Assembly (NCBI RefSeq): GCF_003604215.1
Contig: NZ_QXGS01000001.1
Coordinates: 702,365 to 766,364, forward strand
DNA from: Teichococcus vastitatis
Lineage (GTDB): Bacteria; Pseudomonadota; Alphaproteobacteria; Acetobacterales; Acetobacteraceae
DNA: 64,000 nucleotides
Direction of reading: 5' to 3'
The notes under the pieces were generated by a model that was not told where the DNA came from, ran no database searches, and was given only the letters and a program-made list of their open reading frames with translations. Of this stretch, positions 52,060 through 60,158 are shown in pieces (positions within the stretch are counted from its first letter, which is position 1; the number at the start of each line of letters is the position of its first letter). Both the position numbers and the translations under genes were made by a program.

Positions 52060-52797
52060 ATGCGCGTTCTTCTGGTCGAGGATGACGCTCGCACCACCCA
52101 TGACATTAGTATGATGCTGCGCGCGAGCGGCATCGTCACGGATGCCACGACCAGGGGTGAAGAGGCGCTGGAACTCGCTGCCCTCTACGATTACGACATC
52201 GTGCTGCTCAACCTCATGCTGCCGGACATGGAGGGCTATGACGTCCTCCGTCGTCTACGCGGTGCCCGCATCGAAACACCCGTTTTGGTGCTCTCCGGCT
52301 TGGCCGGCGCGCAGCCCCGGATCCAGGCGCTGGCCACGGGCGCCGATGACGTCATCACCAAGCCCTTTGACCAGCAGGAGCTGGTGGCCCGCGTGCAAGC
52401 CATTGTTCGGCGCGCCCGGGGCTTTAGCAAATCCGTCCTGCTGGTCGGGCCGCTGAGCCTCGACATCAGTGTCCAGGAGGCCCGCATTCACGACCAGGCG
52501 CTGCACCTGACGCGCAAGGAATACGCCATTCTGGAGCTGATGACCCTACGCAAAGGACAGGCCGTGAGCAAGGAAGCCTTTCTTAACCATCTCTACGGCG
52601 GTATTGACGAACCCGACGCTAAGATCATCGACGTCTTTGTTTGCAAGCTGCGCAAGAAGCTCGCTGATGCTGGCGCCAGTGATCTGGTCAGCACGATTTG
52701 GGGCCGTGGCTACTTGCTGCGGGATGTCAGGGCCGAGACGCCAGAGATGCCCTGGTGCAGCAGAGTCGGCCTGCCAATGTCTCGTCTGGCGGCCTGA
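52060..52797 (+). CDS. CtrA-like OmpR-family response regulator with Asn at the phospho-acceptor site
   Basis: A 245-residue protein matching the CtrA cell-cycle regulator closely in layout. The receiver reads [60 protein letters not shown] and [28 protein letters not shown]. The winged-helix domain reads [54 protein letters not shown] and [12 protein letters not shown]. Acidic residues 7-9, Ser79 and Lys101 are kept, but position 51, the phospho-Asp of CtrA, is Asn (codon AAC). It probably acts independently of phosphorylation as a pseudo-receiver. An extra tail of about 20 residues follows the DNA-binding domain. It is a paralogue; the true ctrA is expected elsewhere. Confidence 0.9.
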   Translation: [245 protein letters not shown]

Positions 52798-52838
52798 TGC
52801 TTTCTTTTCTCTCTTGTCTCTAACTGCCGGACCGCACC

Positions 52839-53087
52839 ATGCGATCAGCCGAGTTCAACCATGGTCCCTACACTATCAAGACCTTTGTGCTGCAGGGTGA
52901 ATGCCGCGCCCGGGCCTTCCTGAACGGAACCTGGCTGCGCAACATCTCCGATTGGAAAGCCGAAACACTCGAAGAGGTCGTGCAGCGCATGCGCGCTTCC
53001 CTAGATGCAGAAGAGAATGATGAAGAAGAGGACACAGAGATAGTCTACAGGCTGCTCTCTGCTCCTTTCCTTAGCCACGAAGTTTAA
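52839..53087 (+). CDS. hypothetical protein (82 residues)
   Basis: A small protein: FNHGPYTIKTFVLQGECRARAFLNGTWLRNISDWKAETLEEVVQRMRASLDAEENDEEEDTEIVY. A beta-strand-like N-half is followed by a helix and an acidic low-complexity stretch. No Shine-Dalgarno sequence is apparent before the ATG at 52839. It follows the CtrA-like gene by 41 bases and could be co-transcribed with it. Confidence 0.55.
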   Translation: MRSAEFNHGPYTIKTFVLQGECRARAFLNGTWLRNISDWKAETLEEVVQRMRASLDAEENDEEEDTEIVYRLLSAPFLSHEV

Positions 53088-53213
53088 GCTTCTCTTCCAC
53101 ATTCGTGATGTTGTGGAAGCCATGTAGAAACGGCGCTAATCTACGGCCGAGTGTCCCTGTGCTTCCAAGGCATAGGGCATCCAGTATGCTTCGGCACCCG
53201 CCGGGAGATCCGC

Positions 53214-53783
53214 ATGCCAGATCCTGGCGCTTTCACGGTATCGCAGCAACAAGATGTGGCAGTGTTCTACATTCGGCCAGCACAGGCCGCCCTTGCCTAT
53301 CTTGCTGCATCTCTGCTGCTAGGGATGTTGTTTGGTTTACCAACGTTGGCAGTGCTGCTGTCGCCTAAGCGTCACGATTCCGCTTCTCTAGCTGCAGCGG
53401 TGGCAGGGCTCTTGATTGCGGCTCTCGCCGGAGCGGCTTTCCTGCGCGCACGGCACGCACGCCATGTTCAGCAGATCCGTGTTAGTTCGGACGGCCTGTC
53501 CTGGACCGGTGGAGCATTGCCCTGGAGCGCTATCCGGAAGCTGCGGCTAGAGAAACCGAAATCCACTCAGGCAACAGCTGGTATCTATGGCTTGGCAGCC
53601 GGCATTGCTGCGCAGCAGGGCGCCGTGTCTGCTAGGTTGCTGCTGGAACCCTCCGACGGCAGTGCAGCCCTGGCGCTGACGCCGGCGCTTGGCGCCGAAG
53701 TGGCCGAGTCGCTGCGCAAGGCATTGTTACAGCATGCACCGCGCAGTGCCGGCGATGTTCTGACGTCAGAAGCCCTGCCTTAG
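53214..53783 (+). CDS. two-helix membrane protein, PH-like cytosolic part
   Basis: A 189-residue protein with two membrane helices (ALAYLAASLLLGMLFGLPTLAVLL and AAAVAGLLIAALAGAAFLRAR). A soluble domain follows, with strands QIRVSSDGLSWTGGALPWSAIRKLRLEKPK and ARLLLEPSDGSAALALTPAL that suggest a bacterial PH-like/DUF fold (tentative). The ATG at 53214 has GGGAGA 7 bases upstream. Its end overlaps the convergent flgH stop by 4 bases. Confidence 0.72.
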   Translation: MPDPGAFTVSQQQDVAVFYIRPAQAALAYLAASLLLGMLFGLPTLAVLLSPKRHDSASLAAAVAGLLIAALAGAAFLRARHARHVQQIRVSSDGLSWTGGALPWSAIRKLRLEKPKSTQATAGIYGLAAGIAAQQGAVSARLLLEPSDGSAALALTPALGAEVAESLRKALLQHAPRSAGDVLTSEALP

Positions 53784-54529
53784 TAGGGTAACACCCGATC
53801 GAAGATTTGCTGACCCCAGCGCGGCCGTTGCAGGTCACTCGATACACCGCGTCCGCCATAAGCAATGCGCGCCTCGGCAATCTTCTCCGAAGCAATACGA
53901 TTGTTGGGGCGGATATCCTCTGGCCGCACCAGCCCGCGCAACTGCAGCTCGCGCAACTCGTTGTTGACGCGGATCTCCTGGGAGCCGGCAATCTCCAGGT
54001 TACCGCTCGGTAGCACGCGCACTACGGTGGCCGCTACCTGGAGGCGGATCTTCTCATTGCGGCGGATCCTGCCGGCACCTTGGCTGGTGCTGTCGCCGCC
54101 CAGCTCCAGCGCTGGATCGAGACCACCGCCGAATGCCTTGCCGAGCACGCCCTGGAGCCCAAACAGGAAAGGCACCTTGAAGTCCTGGCTCGATTTGCGA
54201 TCCAATTCGGTTCTGTTGTCGAATTGAGCGCTGTCGTCGATCTCGATCTCTACTGTCAGCAGATCGCCAATGCCGCGGGCGCGCTGGTCCCGAAAGAATG
54301 TGCGGCTGCCCGGCCGCCATAGGGAACCTGGCATGGCCGGGCCAGTGCCAGCAAGCTGTGGCTGCATGGCGACTTCCAAGGGATTGGCGGCCTCGGCACC
54401 GATCGGGATGCCGTCCAACTCTCCCGGAGCCGAGATCGGCGGCGGCCGCTGGATGTGGCCGAAGGTGTCGCATCCGGTTAGGCCGAGTAGCAGCAGCGCC
54501 GCGGCAGTCGTGCGATTCGTGCGCTTCAT
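53780..54529 (-). CDS. flgH: flagellar L-ring protein FlgH
   Basis: A 249-residue lipoprotein that forms the outer-membrane L-ring. A lipoprotein signal peptide ends in the lipobox LTGC. SLWRPGSRTFFRDQRARGIGDLLTVEIEIDDSAQFDNRT, RNEKIRLQVAATVVRVLPSGNLEIAGSQEIRVNNELRELQLRGLVRPEDI and RIAYGGRGVSSDLQRPRWGQQIFDRVLPY are typical FlgH blocks. The start overlaps the flgA stop (ATGA), so the two are coupled. Last gene of the leftward flagellar operon. Confidence 0.96.
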   Translation of the reverse strand: MKRTNRTTAAALLLLGLTGCDTFGHIQRPPPISAPGELDGIPIGAEAANPLEVAMQPQLAGTGPAMPGSLWRPGSRTFFRDQRARGIGDLLTVEIEIDDSAQFDNRTELDRKSSQDFKVPFLFGLQGVLGKAFGGGLDPALELGGDSTSQGAGRIRRNEKIRLQVAATVVRVLPSGNLEIAGSQEIRVNNELRELQLRGLVRPEDIRPNNRIASEKIAEARIAYGGRGVSSDLQRPRWGQQIFDRVLPY

Positions 54530-54981
54530 GGTGTGCCTCCAATTTCGGCCGTGCCCTCTGCCACCACACGGGCGCGAATAGTGCGGCTGCTGGCCGGGTT
54601 ATGCACCCGGATCTCCTCACCTAGGGCTCCGCCTTCCATGGCGCGGCCCTCCATCTCCAGGGTGGCGCCGGCGCTTTTCCATATTACCCGCACAGCTTGG
54701 CTTGGTCGTACCGCGAGCGGCGGGCCAATGTCGCGACTGCTGATCGGTGCATCGGCACGGATGCGGCGCCGCACCTCCAGGCCATCGACACTGTCGGTGC
54801 TGTCGACGTAGAAGGGGCGATCATAGCGTGGCACAGCGGAGGTGACGTCTTGCGGCCGCAAACGGTCGCCGGGTTCCAAAGTGGCCGCGGCATGCCAGAC
54901 CTCGCGTGCCGACAGGGGAGCAGCAGGCAGACCGCAGGCGAGCAATGGAACGAGCATGGAAAAGGCTGACAAGGTGCGCAT
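54526..54981 (-). CDS. flgA: flagellar P-ring assembly chaperone FlgA
   Basis: A 151-residue periplasmic chaperone for P-ring formation. A Sec signal peptide (LSAFSMLVPLLACGLPAAPLSA) precedes a SAF-type domain: LEPGDRLRPQDVTSAV, PISSRDIGPPLAVRPSQAVRVIWKSAGATLEMEGRAMEGGALGEEIRVHNPASSRTIRARVVAEGTAEIGG. It is the short form found in alphaproteobacteria. It lies 11 bases after flgG. Confidence 0.93.
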   Translation of the reverse strand: MRTLSAFSMLVPLLACGLPAAPLSAREVWHAAATLEPGDRLRPQDVTSAVPRYDRPFYVDSTDSVDGLEVRRRIRADAPISSRDIGPPLAVRPSQAVRVIWKSAGATLEMEGRAMEGGALGEEIRVHNPASSRTIRARVVAEGTAEIGGTP

Positions 54982-54992
54982 AGCTGACTGCC

Positions 54993-55775
54993 TCAGCGGA
55001 CGTTGTTAGCGGTCTGTAGCATCTGGTCGGTTGCCTCGATCACCTTCGAGTTCATCTCGTAAGCACGCTGAGCGGCGATCAGTTGGGTGATCTCCTGCAC
55101 CACGTTGACATTCGAGGCTTCCAGGTAGCCTTGACGGATCTTGGCAAAGCCAGGATCGGATGGAAGGCCGGTGTTGGGCTGACCTGAGCCCTCGGTTTCT
55201 AGGAACTTGTTGCCACCGATTGCCTCCAGGCCCGCCTCGTTGGGGAACATGTAGAGGTTTAGTCGGCCGGCATTCTGCTGTTGGCCACTAGCCTGGGTGA
55301 CGATCACCTCACCAGCTTGGTTGATGGTAACGTCTTTAGCATCCACCGGAACATTGATGGCGGGCTCGATCGGATAGCCTTCACTGGTCACCAGCTGGCC
55401 CTCGGCAGAAAGCTTGAATGAGCCATCACGAGTGTAGGAGACGGTGCCATCCGGCAGCGTCACACCGAAATAGCCACGCCCCTCAAGCGCCAAGTCATAC
55501 CGATTGCCTGTGTCCGTCAGTGAGCCCTGCAAGGTGATGCGGTTCACTGCGGAATTGCGCACCCCGAGTCCGATCTGGGTACCAACCGGCAGCAGCGTTC
55601 CCGCCTCCGAGGAGGCGGAACCAACGCGCTCGGTAGACTGGTAGATCAGATCCTGGAACTCTGCCTTGCGACGCGTAAAGGCAGTGGTTGAGACGTTGGC
55701 AATGTTGTTGGCGATCACCTCGACGTTAGTCTGCTGGGCCTGCATACCGGTGGCCGCGATGCTCATGGCGCGCAT
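54993..55775 (-). CDS. flgG: flagellar distal rod protein FlgG
   Basis: A 260-residue protein with FlgG landmarks: MRAMSIAATGMQAQQTNVEVIANNIANVSTTAFTRRKAEFQDLIYQ, LEGRGYFGVTLPDGTVSYTRDGSFKLSAEGQLVTSEGYPI, and the C-terminal helix YLEASNVNVVQEITQLIAAQRAYEMNSKVIEATDQMLQTANNVR. Normal length. It lies 59 bases after flgF, space enough for a ribosome site (GAAAGGACC) but no terminator is seen. Confidence 0.97.
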   Translation of the reverse strand: MRAMSIAATGMQAQQTNVEVIANNIANVSTTAFTRRKAEFQDLIYQSTERVGSASSEAGTLLPVGTQIGLGVRNSAVNRITLQGSLTDTGNRYDLALEGRGYFGVTLPDGTVSYTRDGSFKLSAEGQLVTSEGYPIEPAINVPVDAKDVTINQAGEVIVTQASGQQQNAGRLNLYMFPNEAGLEAIGGNKFLETEGSGQPNTGLPSDPGFAKIRQGYLEASNVNVVQEITQLIAAQRAYEMNSKVIEATDQMLQTANNVR

Positions 55776-55834
55776 AAGGGGGGTCCTTTCTAGAGCGGGG
55801 AAGGCCAGTCAAAAATGTCGTCAGCAGAAGAAAA

Positions 55835-56587
55835 TCAGTTCGGTCGACCGAGTGCGTCGATCATCTTCCGCACTCTGGAATCATCATCCGATACGATGCG
55901 CTGCAAATTTTCATAAGCCCGCTGTACGGTGGTCATGTTGGTGAGTTCCAGCACAGGCTGCACAGTAGAGGCTTCCAGTGAGCCCTGAACCATTCGAACA
56001 CCCGGTGTGTTGGGCGGTACCGGCTGTACATCGGCTGCTGGAATTTCCAGAAGTCCATCACCACCCTTGCGGATGGCGCGCAAATCGCCGCCGCGAAACA
56101 GGCCAATGCGGCCTACTTGTTCCGCTCGACCATCTACGGTTGCAACCAGTGTGCCATCGCCGCGAATTTCGACCGCTGTCACTCGGTCCGGCAACTGCAT
56201 TCGGCCGCCACCCTCGTCCAGCACGGCACGACCACTTGCATCGACCAATGTGCTGCCGGCATCGACACGCAGCCGACCATCACGTGTATAGCCGCGGCCA
56301 CCATTCGGCCGTTCGACGGCAAGAAACGCTTCACCATCGATGGCGATGTCGAGCGGATTCCCTGTTGTGCTGAGTGAGCCCTGACGCACATCGAGATAGG
56401 TCGCGCGATCCTGCACGAAGGCGATTTCGCGTCCCGGTACGGCCAAGCGGCTAACGTGGCTCTGGAACAAGGTGCGGTCACCACGAAAGCCCGTGGTGTT
56501 GGTATTTGCGAGGTTGTTGGCAGTGACATCCATTTGTTGGCGCAGTGCGAGCTGGCCCGAAAGACCCACAATGCTGGGGCTGTCCAT
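55835..56587 (-). CDS. flgF: flagellar proximal rod protein FlgF
   Basis: A 250-residue rod protein: SGQLALRQQMDVTANNLANTNTTGFRGDRTLFQSHVSRL, VRQGSLSTTGNPLDIAIDGEAFLAVERPNGGRGYTRDGRLRVDAGSTLVDASGRAVLDEGG, VQGSLEASTVQPVLELTNMTTVQRAYENLQRIV. This is the FlgF form of the flagellar basal-body rod family, with the flgF-flgG-flgA-flgH order conserved in alphaproteobacteria. Its ATG is 1 base from the stop of the large upstream gene, implying coupled translation. Confidence 0.95.
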   Translation of the reverse strand: MDSPSIVGLSGQLALRQQMDVTANNLANTNTTGFRGDRTLFQSHVSRLAVPGREIAFVQDRATYLDVRQGSLSTTGNPLDIAIDGEAFLAVERPNGGRGYTRDGRLRVDAGSTLVDASGRAVLDEGGGRMQLPDRVTAVEIRGDGTLVATVDGRAEQVGRIGLFRGGDLRAIRKGGDGLLEIPAADVQPVPPNTPGVRMVQGSLEASTVQPVLELTNMTTVQRAYENLQRIVSDDDSRVRKMIDALGRPN

Positions 56588-56588
56588 T

Positions 56589-59153
56589 TCAATTGCTCCC
56601 CGTAGCTGAAAGAAGCTTTTCTACTTCACGGCTGCGCGCGATAGCAGCGCGGGCACCGGTGACGCCACGGGGTGAGGCTTGAGCGTTCCCACTCAGCTGT
56701 AGCAATGCCTTGATGCCAGGGTCGGCCGCCAGAAGGTCGGCCGGTACATCCGGCTTGCCACCTGCCAGAGCGGCCGCGGCGGCTAGGCGATGTGTCGCCT
56801 CGGTGCGCACCGCTGATTCCAAGGTTGGATCGCGCAGCAACTCAGCATAAGCGGATGCGGCCTCTGACCAGGCCTGAGCCTGGAACAGCAGTCCAGCGCG
56901 GCGCTGTCGGTCAGCCAGGACGTCAAGGCCGGAGAGTTCCTGGGCTGCCTCGCGGGGCTGGCCAAGTCGGGCCAAGGCCACGCTGGCGGCGCGGTGCATT
57001 TCGGGTGAGGGGGGTAGGCTGCGTAGCAGCGCCATGGCGCGACGCGCATCGCCTTCTTGCGCTAGCGCTTCGGCACGTGCGACTAGCAGCGCGCCGGCAG
57101 GTTGTTGCAGCGTCGCGGGGGTAAGCTGGCGCGCAACATCCAACGCGGCATCAGACAATCCTTCCGACAACAGCAGCCGCACCATGCCCTGCCTGATGTC
57201 ATCGCCGCGCTCTCCTGGCGTGGCATAGCCCTCGTACTGCCAAAACAGCGCCAGCCGCTCACCAGGTGGTGGCAGCGCCATACCTTTGGCGTCGACTAAC
57301 AGCAGGCGCAGTGCCTGCGCAGCCAACCGGGCGCCACGGCTTTCGGTGCTAGGGCGCAGTGCCGCTTGGCTAGCACCGTCAGCAACCGCAAGTGCACTGG
57401 CCGCGTCGCCCCGCTCCAGTAGGCGCTGCGCGTAGAGCACGGCGGCTTCCTCACCCAGGCTGTCAAAGCGATAGGTGCGGCTGGCATCCAGCAGCGTCAG
57501 CTCGGCTTGACGACCTTCTGTCCCAGGGCGGCCGAACTGTAGGGCCGCCAAGCGGATGCGGGCCTGCAATGCAGGCAAGGAGTGGCCGCCCTGTGCCACG
57601 GCGGCCTCGAGCTGCTGCAGCTCTTCGGCCCGGTTGCCCTCCGTACGCGCCAACCGCGCCAGCAGCAGCGCGCGCGCTGCCAACTGGTCGGGACGTGGCT
57701 GGGTGATCGCGCCGCCTGGGCCACGTAGCGCACCCAGCAGGGTGCGCATGCTTTCGGCATCTTCATCCACTGCATCAGCGAGAATACCGACAAAGGCTAG
57801 GCGCAGCTCGGCGGGCACCTCGCGCAGCGCAGCCCGGATGCGCGGAGCAATCTGTGCCAGCATCGTGGCATTGCCCTGCACGGCAGCTTGCAGGCCGCGC
57901 CAGAGCGGCAGATCTGGCCGGGCGCAATCGGCGGCATCCATGAGCAAGGGGGAGCTGACATCCACTGGCTGGCGACCGAGCAGGCGTGCTACGTCGCGAA
58001 CGCGCTCCAGCCGCTCGCGCACCTCGCCAGCCGGCCACTCTGAAGGCCGGTTCGATAGGACCTCCAAGGCCTCGCGTGGCAGTTCGCGCCCAACATAGAA
58101 CTCTGCCAGGGCGGCTGTCTCAAGAGCGCCTTGATCCGATTCTGCCAGCAGGTTGCGCACTGCTACCAAGTCTTCGGTAAAGGATTGGGTGCCAGCCCAC
58201 CCAGCTAAGCTGAAGCTTGATGCGGTGCAAACCGGTTTGTGGGCCGTTTCTGGCGGAGGCGGAAAGCTCGGATTGGGTAACGGCGGCGCGGCAGCAGCAG
58301 TAGCAGTAGCAGCAATAGGCTGAGGTGCTGCAGCAGCAGGACCAGGTGAAGAAAGCACAGGCGAACCGACGGCGGGGGGCGCTGAAGTGCCATTGAGGAT
58401 GGCCAGTCGGCTGACCAGCGTTTCCCGCAGGCGCGCCATTTCATCCCGCGGTGGCTCGCTGGTCGAAGGGACCGCAGAGGTAATCCGGGATGAAACGACC
58501 GGCTCAGAAGGTAGTTTAAGCGGCATGGCGGCTGCCATAGGCACTGAAGGCGAAGGAGCCGGGTTTGGCATTGGACTGGACGCGACTGCCGGAGAAGCTT
58601 CCGCAGCAGGCTCCGGTAAACGGCCGCCGCGCAGCAAGGCAATAGCTTGTTCCTGCCCCAGTAGACCAAGCCGTACGGCGTCATCCAAAAGGCGTCGCCG
58701 AGCGGCAGCCAACTGTGCAGGGCTAGCAGGCTCACGCGCGGTGCGGGACGGGCGCAGATCCACGTACAGCATGCCATCAAAGGCGCCGGTTTCAGCCACA
58801 CAGTCACAAGCAGGGCGCAGGCGCAGCACAGTGAAGGCGCCTTCCTGCCGCACCTCCATGCCAGTTAACTCAGACAACGGGCGCTGTCCGGTGAGGTTCA
58901 GCTGATAGCGGCCACGCAACCACAGTTCATGGTCCTGGCCACTACGGCGCAGCTCATAGGCTGGCAGCGTGCCGAGATGCAGCACCACGCGGCCACGGTC
59001 ATTGTGCTGCCCGGTGCGCACACGCACAGCGCCGTCACCAATCGGCGCGGCAGTCTGTAAAGCAGGGGAAGCATTATCCGGCCGTTGCGCTATCGCCGGC
59101 TGCGTTAGCAGCGGCGGCAGGGCGAGGCCGGCCAGCAGCAGGGCGCGGCGCAT
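56589..59153 (-). CDS. large exported protein of the motA-flgF operon (AMIN-like plus TPR-like)
   Basis: An 854-residue protein with a Sec signal peptide (MRRALLLAGLALPPLLTQPAIAQ). Residues about 40-135 form a beta-rich AMIN-like domain (GRVVLHLGTLPAYELRRSGQDHELWLRGRYQLN, GMEVRQEGAFTVLRLRPACDC). A Pro/Ala-rich linker covers about 185-325. From about 335 to the end are helical repeats resembling TPRs (ALAEFYVGRELPREALEVLSNRP, LARTEGNRAEELQQLEAAVAQGG, RAEALAQEGDARRAMALLRSLPP). It lies 5 bases after motA and 1 base before flgF. A periplasmic motor or rod accessory role is inferred; it does not match a standard flagellar protein I can name. Confidence 0.8.
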   Translation of the reverse strand: MRRALLLAGLALPPLLTQPAIAQRPDNASPALQTAAPIGDGAVRVRTGQHNDRGRVVLHLGTLPAYELRRSGQDHELWLRGRYQLNLTGQRPLSELTGMEVRQEGAFTVLRLRPACDCVAETGAFDGMLYVDLRPSRTAREPASPAQLAAARRRLLDDAVRLGLLGQEQAIALLRGGRLPEPAAEASPAVASSPMPNPAPSPSVPMAAAMPLKLPSEPVVSSRITSAVPSTSEPPRDEMARLRETLVSRLAILNGTSAPPAVGSPVLSSPGPAAAAPQPIAATATAAAAPPLPNPSFPPPPETAHKPVCTASSFSLAGWAGTQSFTEDLVAVRNLLAESDQGALETAALAEFYVGRELPREALEVLSNRPSEWPAGEVRERLERVRDVARLLGRQPVDVSSPLLMDAADCARPDLPLWRGLQAAVQGNATMLAQIAPRIRAALREVPAELRLAFVGILADAVDEDAESMRTLLGALRGPGGAITQPRPDQLAARALLLARLARTEGNRAEELQQLEAAVAQGGHSLPALQARIRLAALQFGRPGTEGRQAELTLLDASRTYRFDSLGEEAAVLYAQRLLERGDAASALAVADGASQAALRPSTESRGARLAAQALRLLLVDAKGMALPPPGERLALFWQYEGYATPGERGDDIRQGMVRLLLSEGLSDAALDVARQLTPATLQQPAGALLVARAEALAQEGDARRAMALLRSLPPSPEMHRAASVALARLGQPREAAQELSGLDVLADRQRRAGLLFQAQAWSEAASAYAELLRDPTLESAVRTEATHRLAAAAALAGGKPDVPADLLAADPGIKALLQLSGNAQASPRGVTGARAAIARSREVEKLLSATGSN

Positions 59154-59158
59154 TGAAG

Positions 59159-60043
59159 TTACTCCCCACCCTCAGTCTTCATGCGGCCGGCATCGCGCAG
59201 CTGCGTTTCCATATCATCGAAGCTGGGCTGCAACTTGGTGGGAATTGCCTGACGACCGATCTCGACGCAAATCTGCGGCGACAGGTTCTCGAGGTAGCTG
59301 GTGATCACGGAGCGGGCGACATCAGCCATCCGCTTCTCTTCCTCGAAGATCGCCTTGAGGCGGCCAGCCATCGGGCCAACCAGCCCATAGGACAGGAACA
59401 CGCCAAGAAAGGTGCCAACCAGTGCCGAACCAATCATCCGGCCCAGTACCTCGGGGCTTTCGCTGATCGCGCCCATGGCCTTGATGACTCCGAGCACCGC
59501 GGCCACGATGCCAAGCGCCGGGAAGGCATCGGCCATCGTTTGGATTGCCTTGGCAGGCTTCAGGTTTTCCGCATGGCGCTTATCGATGGTGGTTTCCATC
59601 ATCTCACCGATGCGATGCGGATCCTTGTTGTTCAGTGTCACCGAGCGCAGCGTGTCGCAGACTAGGCTCCGCAGTGCGGGATCCTGGATCAATCGTGGAT
59701 AGCGAGAGAAGATCGGTGAGCTTTCCGGCGTCTCAATATGTTTTTCGAGCTTCGCCGCACCTTCCTTCTGATGGGTGCGCAGCAGAAGGTAGAGCAGGCA
59801 GAGCAGATCGCTGAAATCCGTCTTGTTCCAGCTCGACCCCTTGAACACCTTGCCGAAAGCCTTGAGCGTCTTGCTCAGCAGTGCGCCATCGCCGGCAATC
59901 AGCAGGGTCATGAAGCCGCTGCCGCCAATGATCATCATCTCTGGCCCAAGGGCATGCAGGATCACGCCCATCTTGCCACCGGCGATCAGGTACCCGCCGA
60001 AAACGGCCAAGAAGACTCCGAAGATTCCGGCGATCTGGATCAT
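59159..60043 (-). CDS. motA: flagellar motor stator protein MotA
   Basis: A 294-residue inner membrane protein that with MotB makes the proton-conducting stator. IQIAGIFGVFLAVFGGYLIAGGKMGVILHALGPEMMIIGGSGFMTLLIA holds TM1-2. The cytosolic loop has ETPESSPIFSRYPRL and KRHAENLKPAKAIQTMADAFPALGIVAAVLGVIKAMG, covering the conserved Pro of TM3, and TFLGVFLSYGLVGPMAGRL is TM4. The ATG at 60043 gives the normal start; upstream in-frame codons add 24 non-conserved residues. motB is not in this window. First gene of the leftward flagellar operon. Confidence 0.95.
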   Translation of the reverse strand: MIQIAGIFGVFLAVFGGYLIAGGKMGVILHALGPEMMIIGGSGFMTLLIAGDGALLSKTLKAFGKVFKGSSWNKTDFSDLLCLLYLLLRTHQKEGAAKLEKHIETPESSPIFSRYPRLIQDPALRSLVCDTLRSVTLNNKDPHRIGEMMETTIDKRHAENLKPAKAIQTMADAFPALGIVAAVLGVIKAMGAISESPEVLGRMIGSALVGTFLGVFLSYGLVGPMAGRLKAIFEEEKRMADVARSVITSYLENLSPQICVEIGRQAIPTKLQPSFDDMETQLRDAGRMKTEGGE

Positions 60044-60132
60044 TGCGTGGCGCAGTCCCGCTGTTGCGACAAAGGGCCAGAACTCCGGCCATGCCATTCT
60101 CTTACCATTTCGCATGGCGATGTGCTACGAGC

Positions 60133-60146
60133 ATTTTTCGCAAAGC
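60133..60146 (+). promoter_or_regulatory. copy 1 of a repeated 14-bp motif upstream of the lytic transglycosylase
   Basis: ATTTTTCGCAAAGC, 13 bases before the ATG at 60159, identical to the reverse complement within 61667-61682. A shorter relative (ATTTCGCATGGC) lies at 60107-60118. Confidence 0.45.
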
Positions 60147-60158
60147 GACGGAGTTGCC

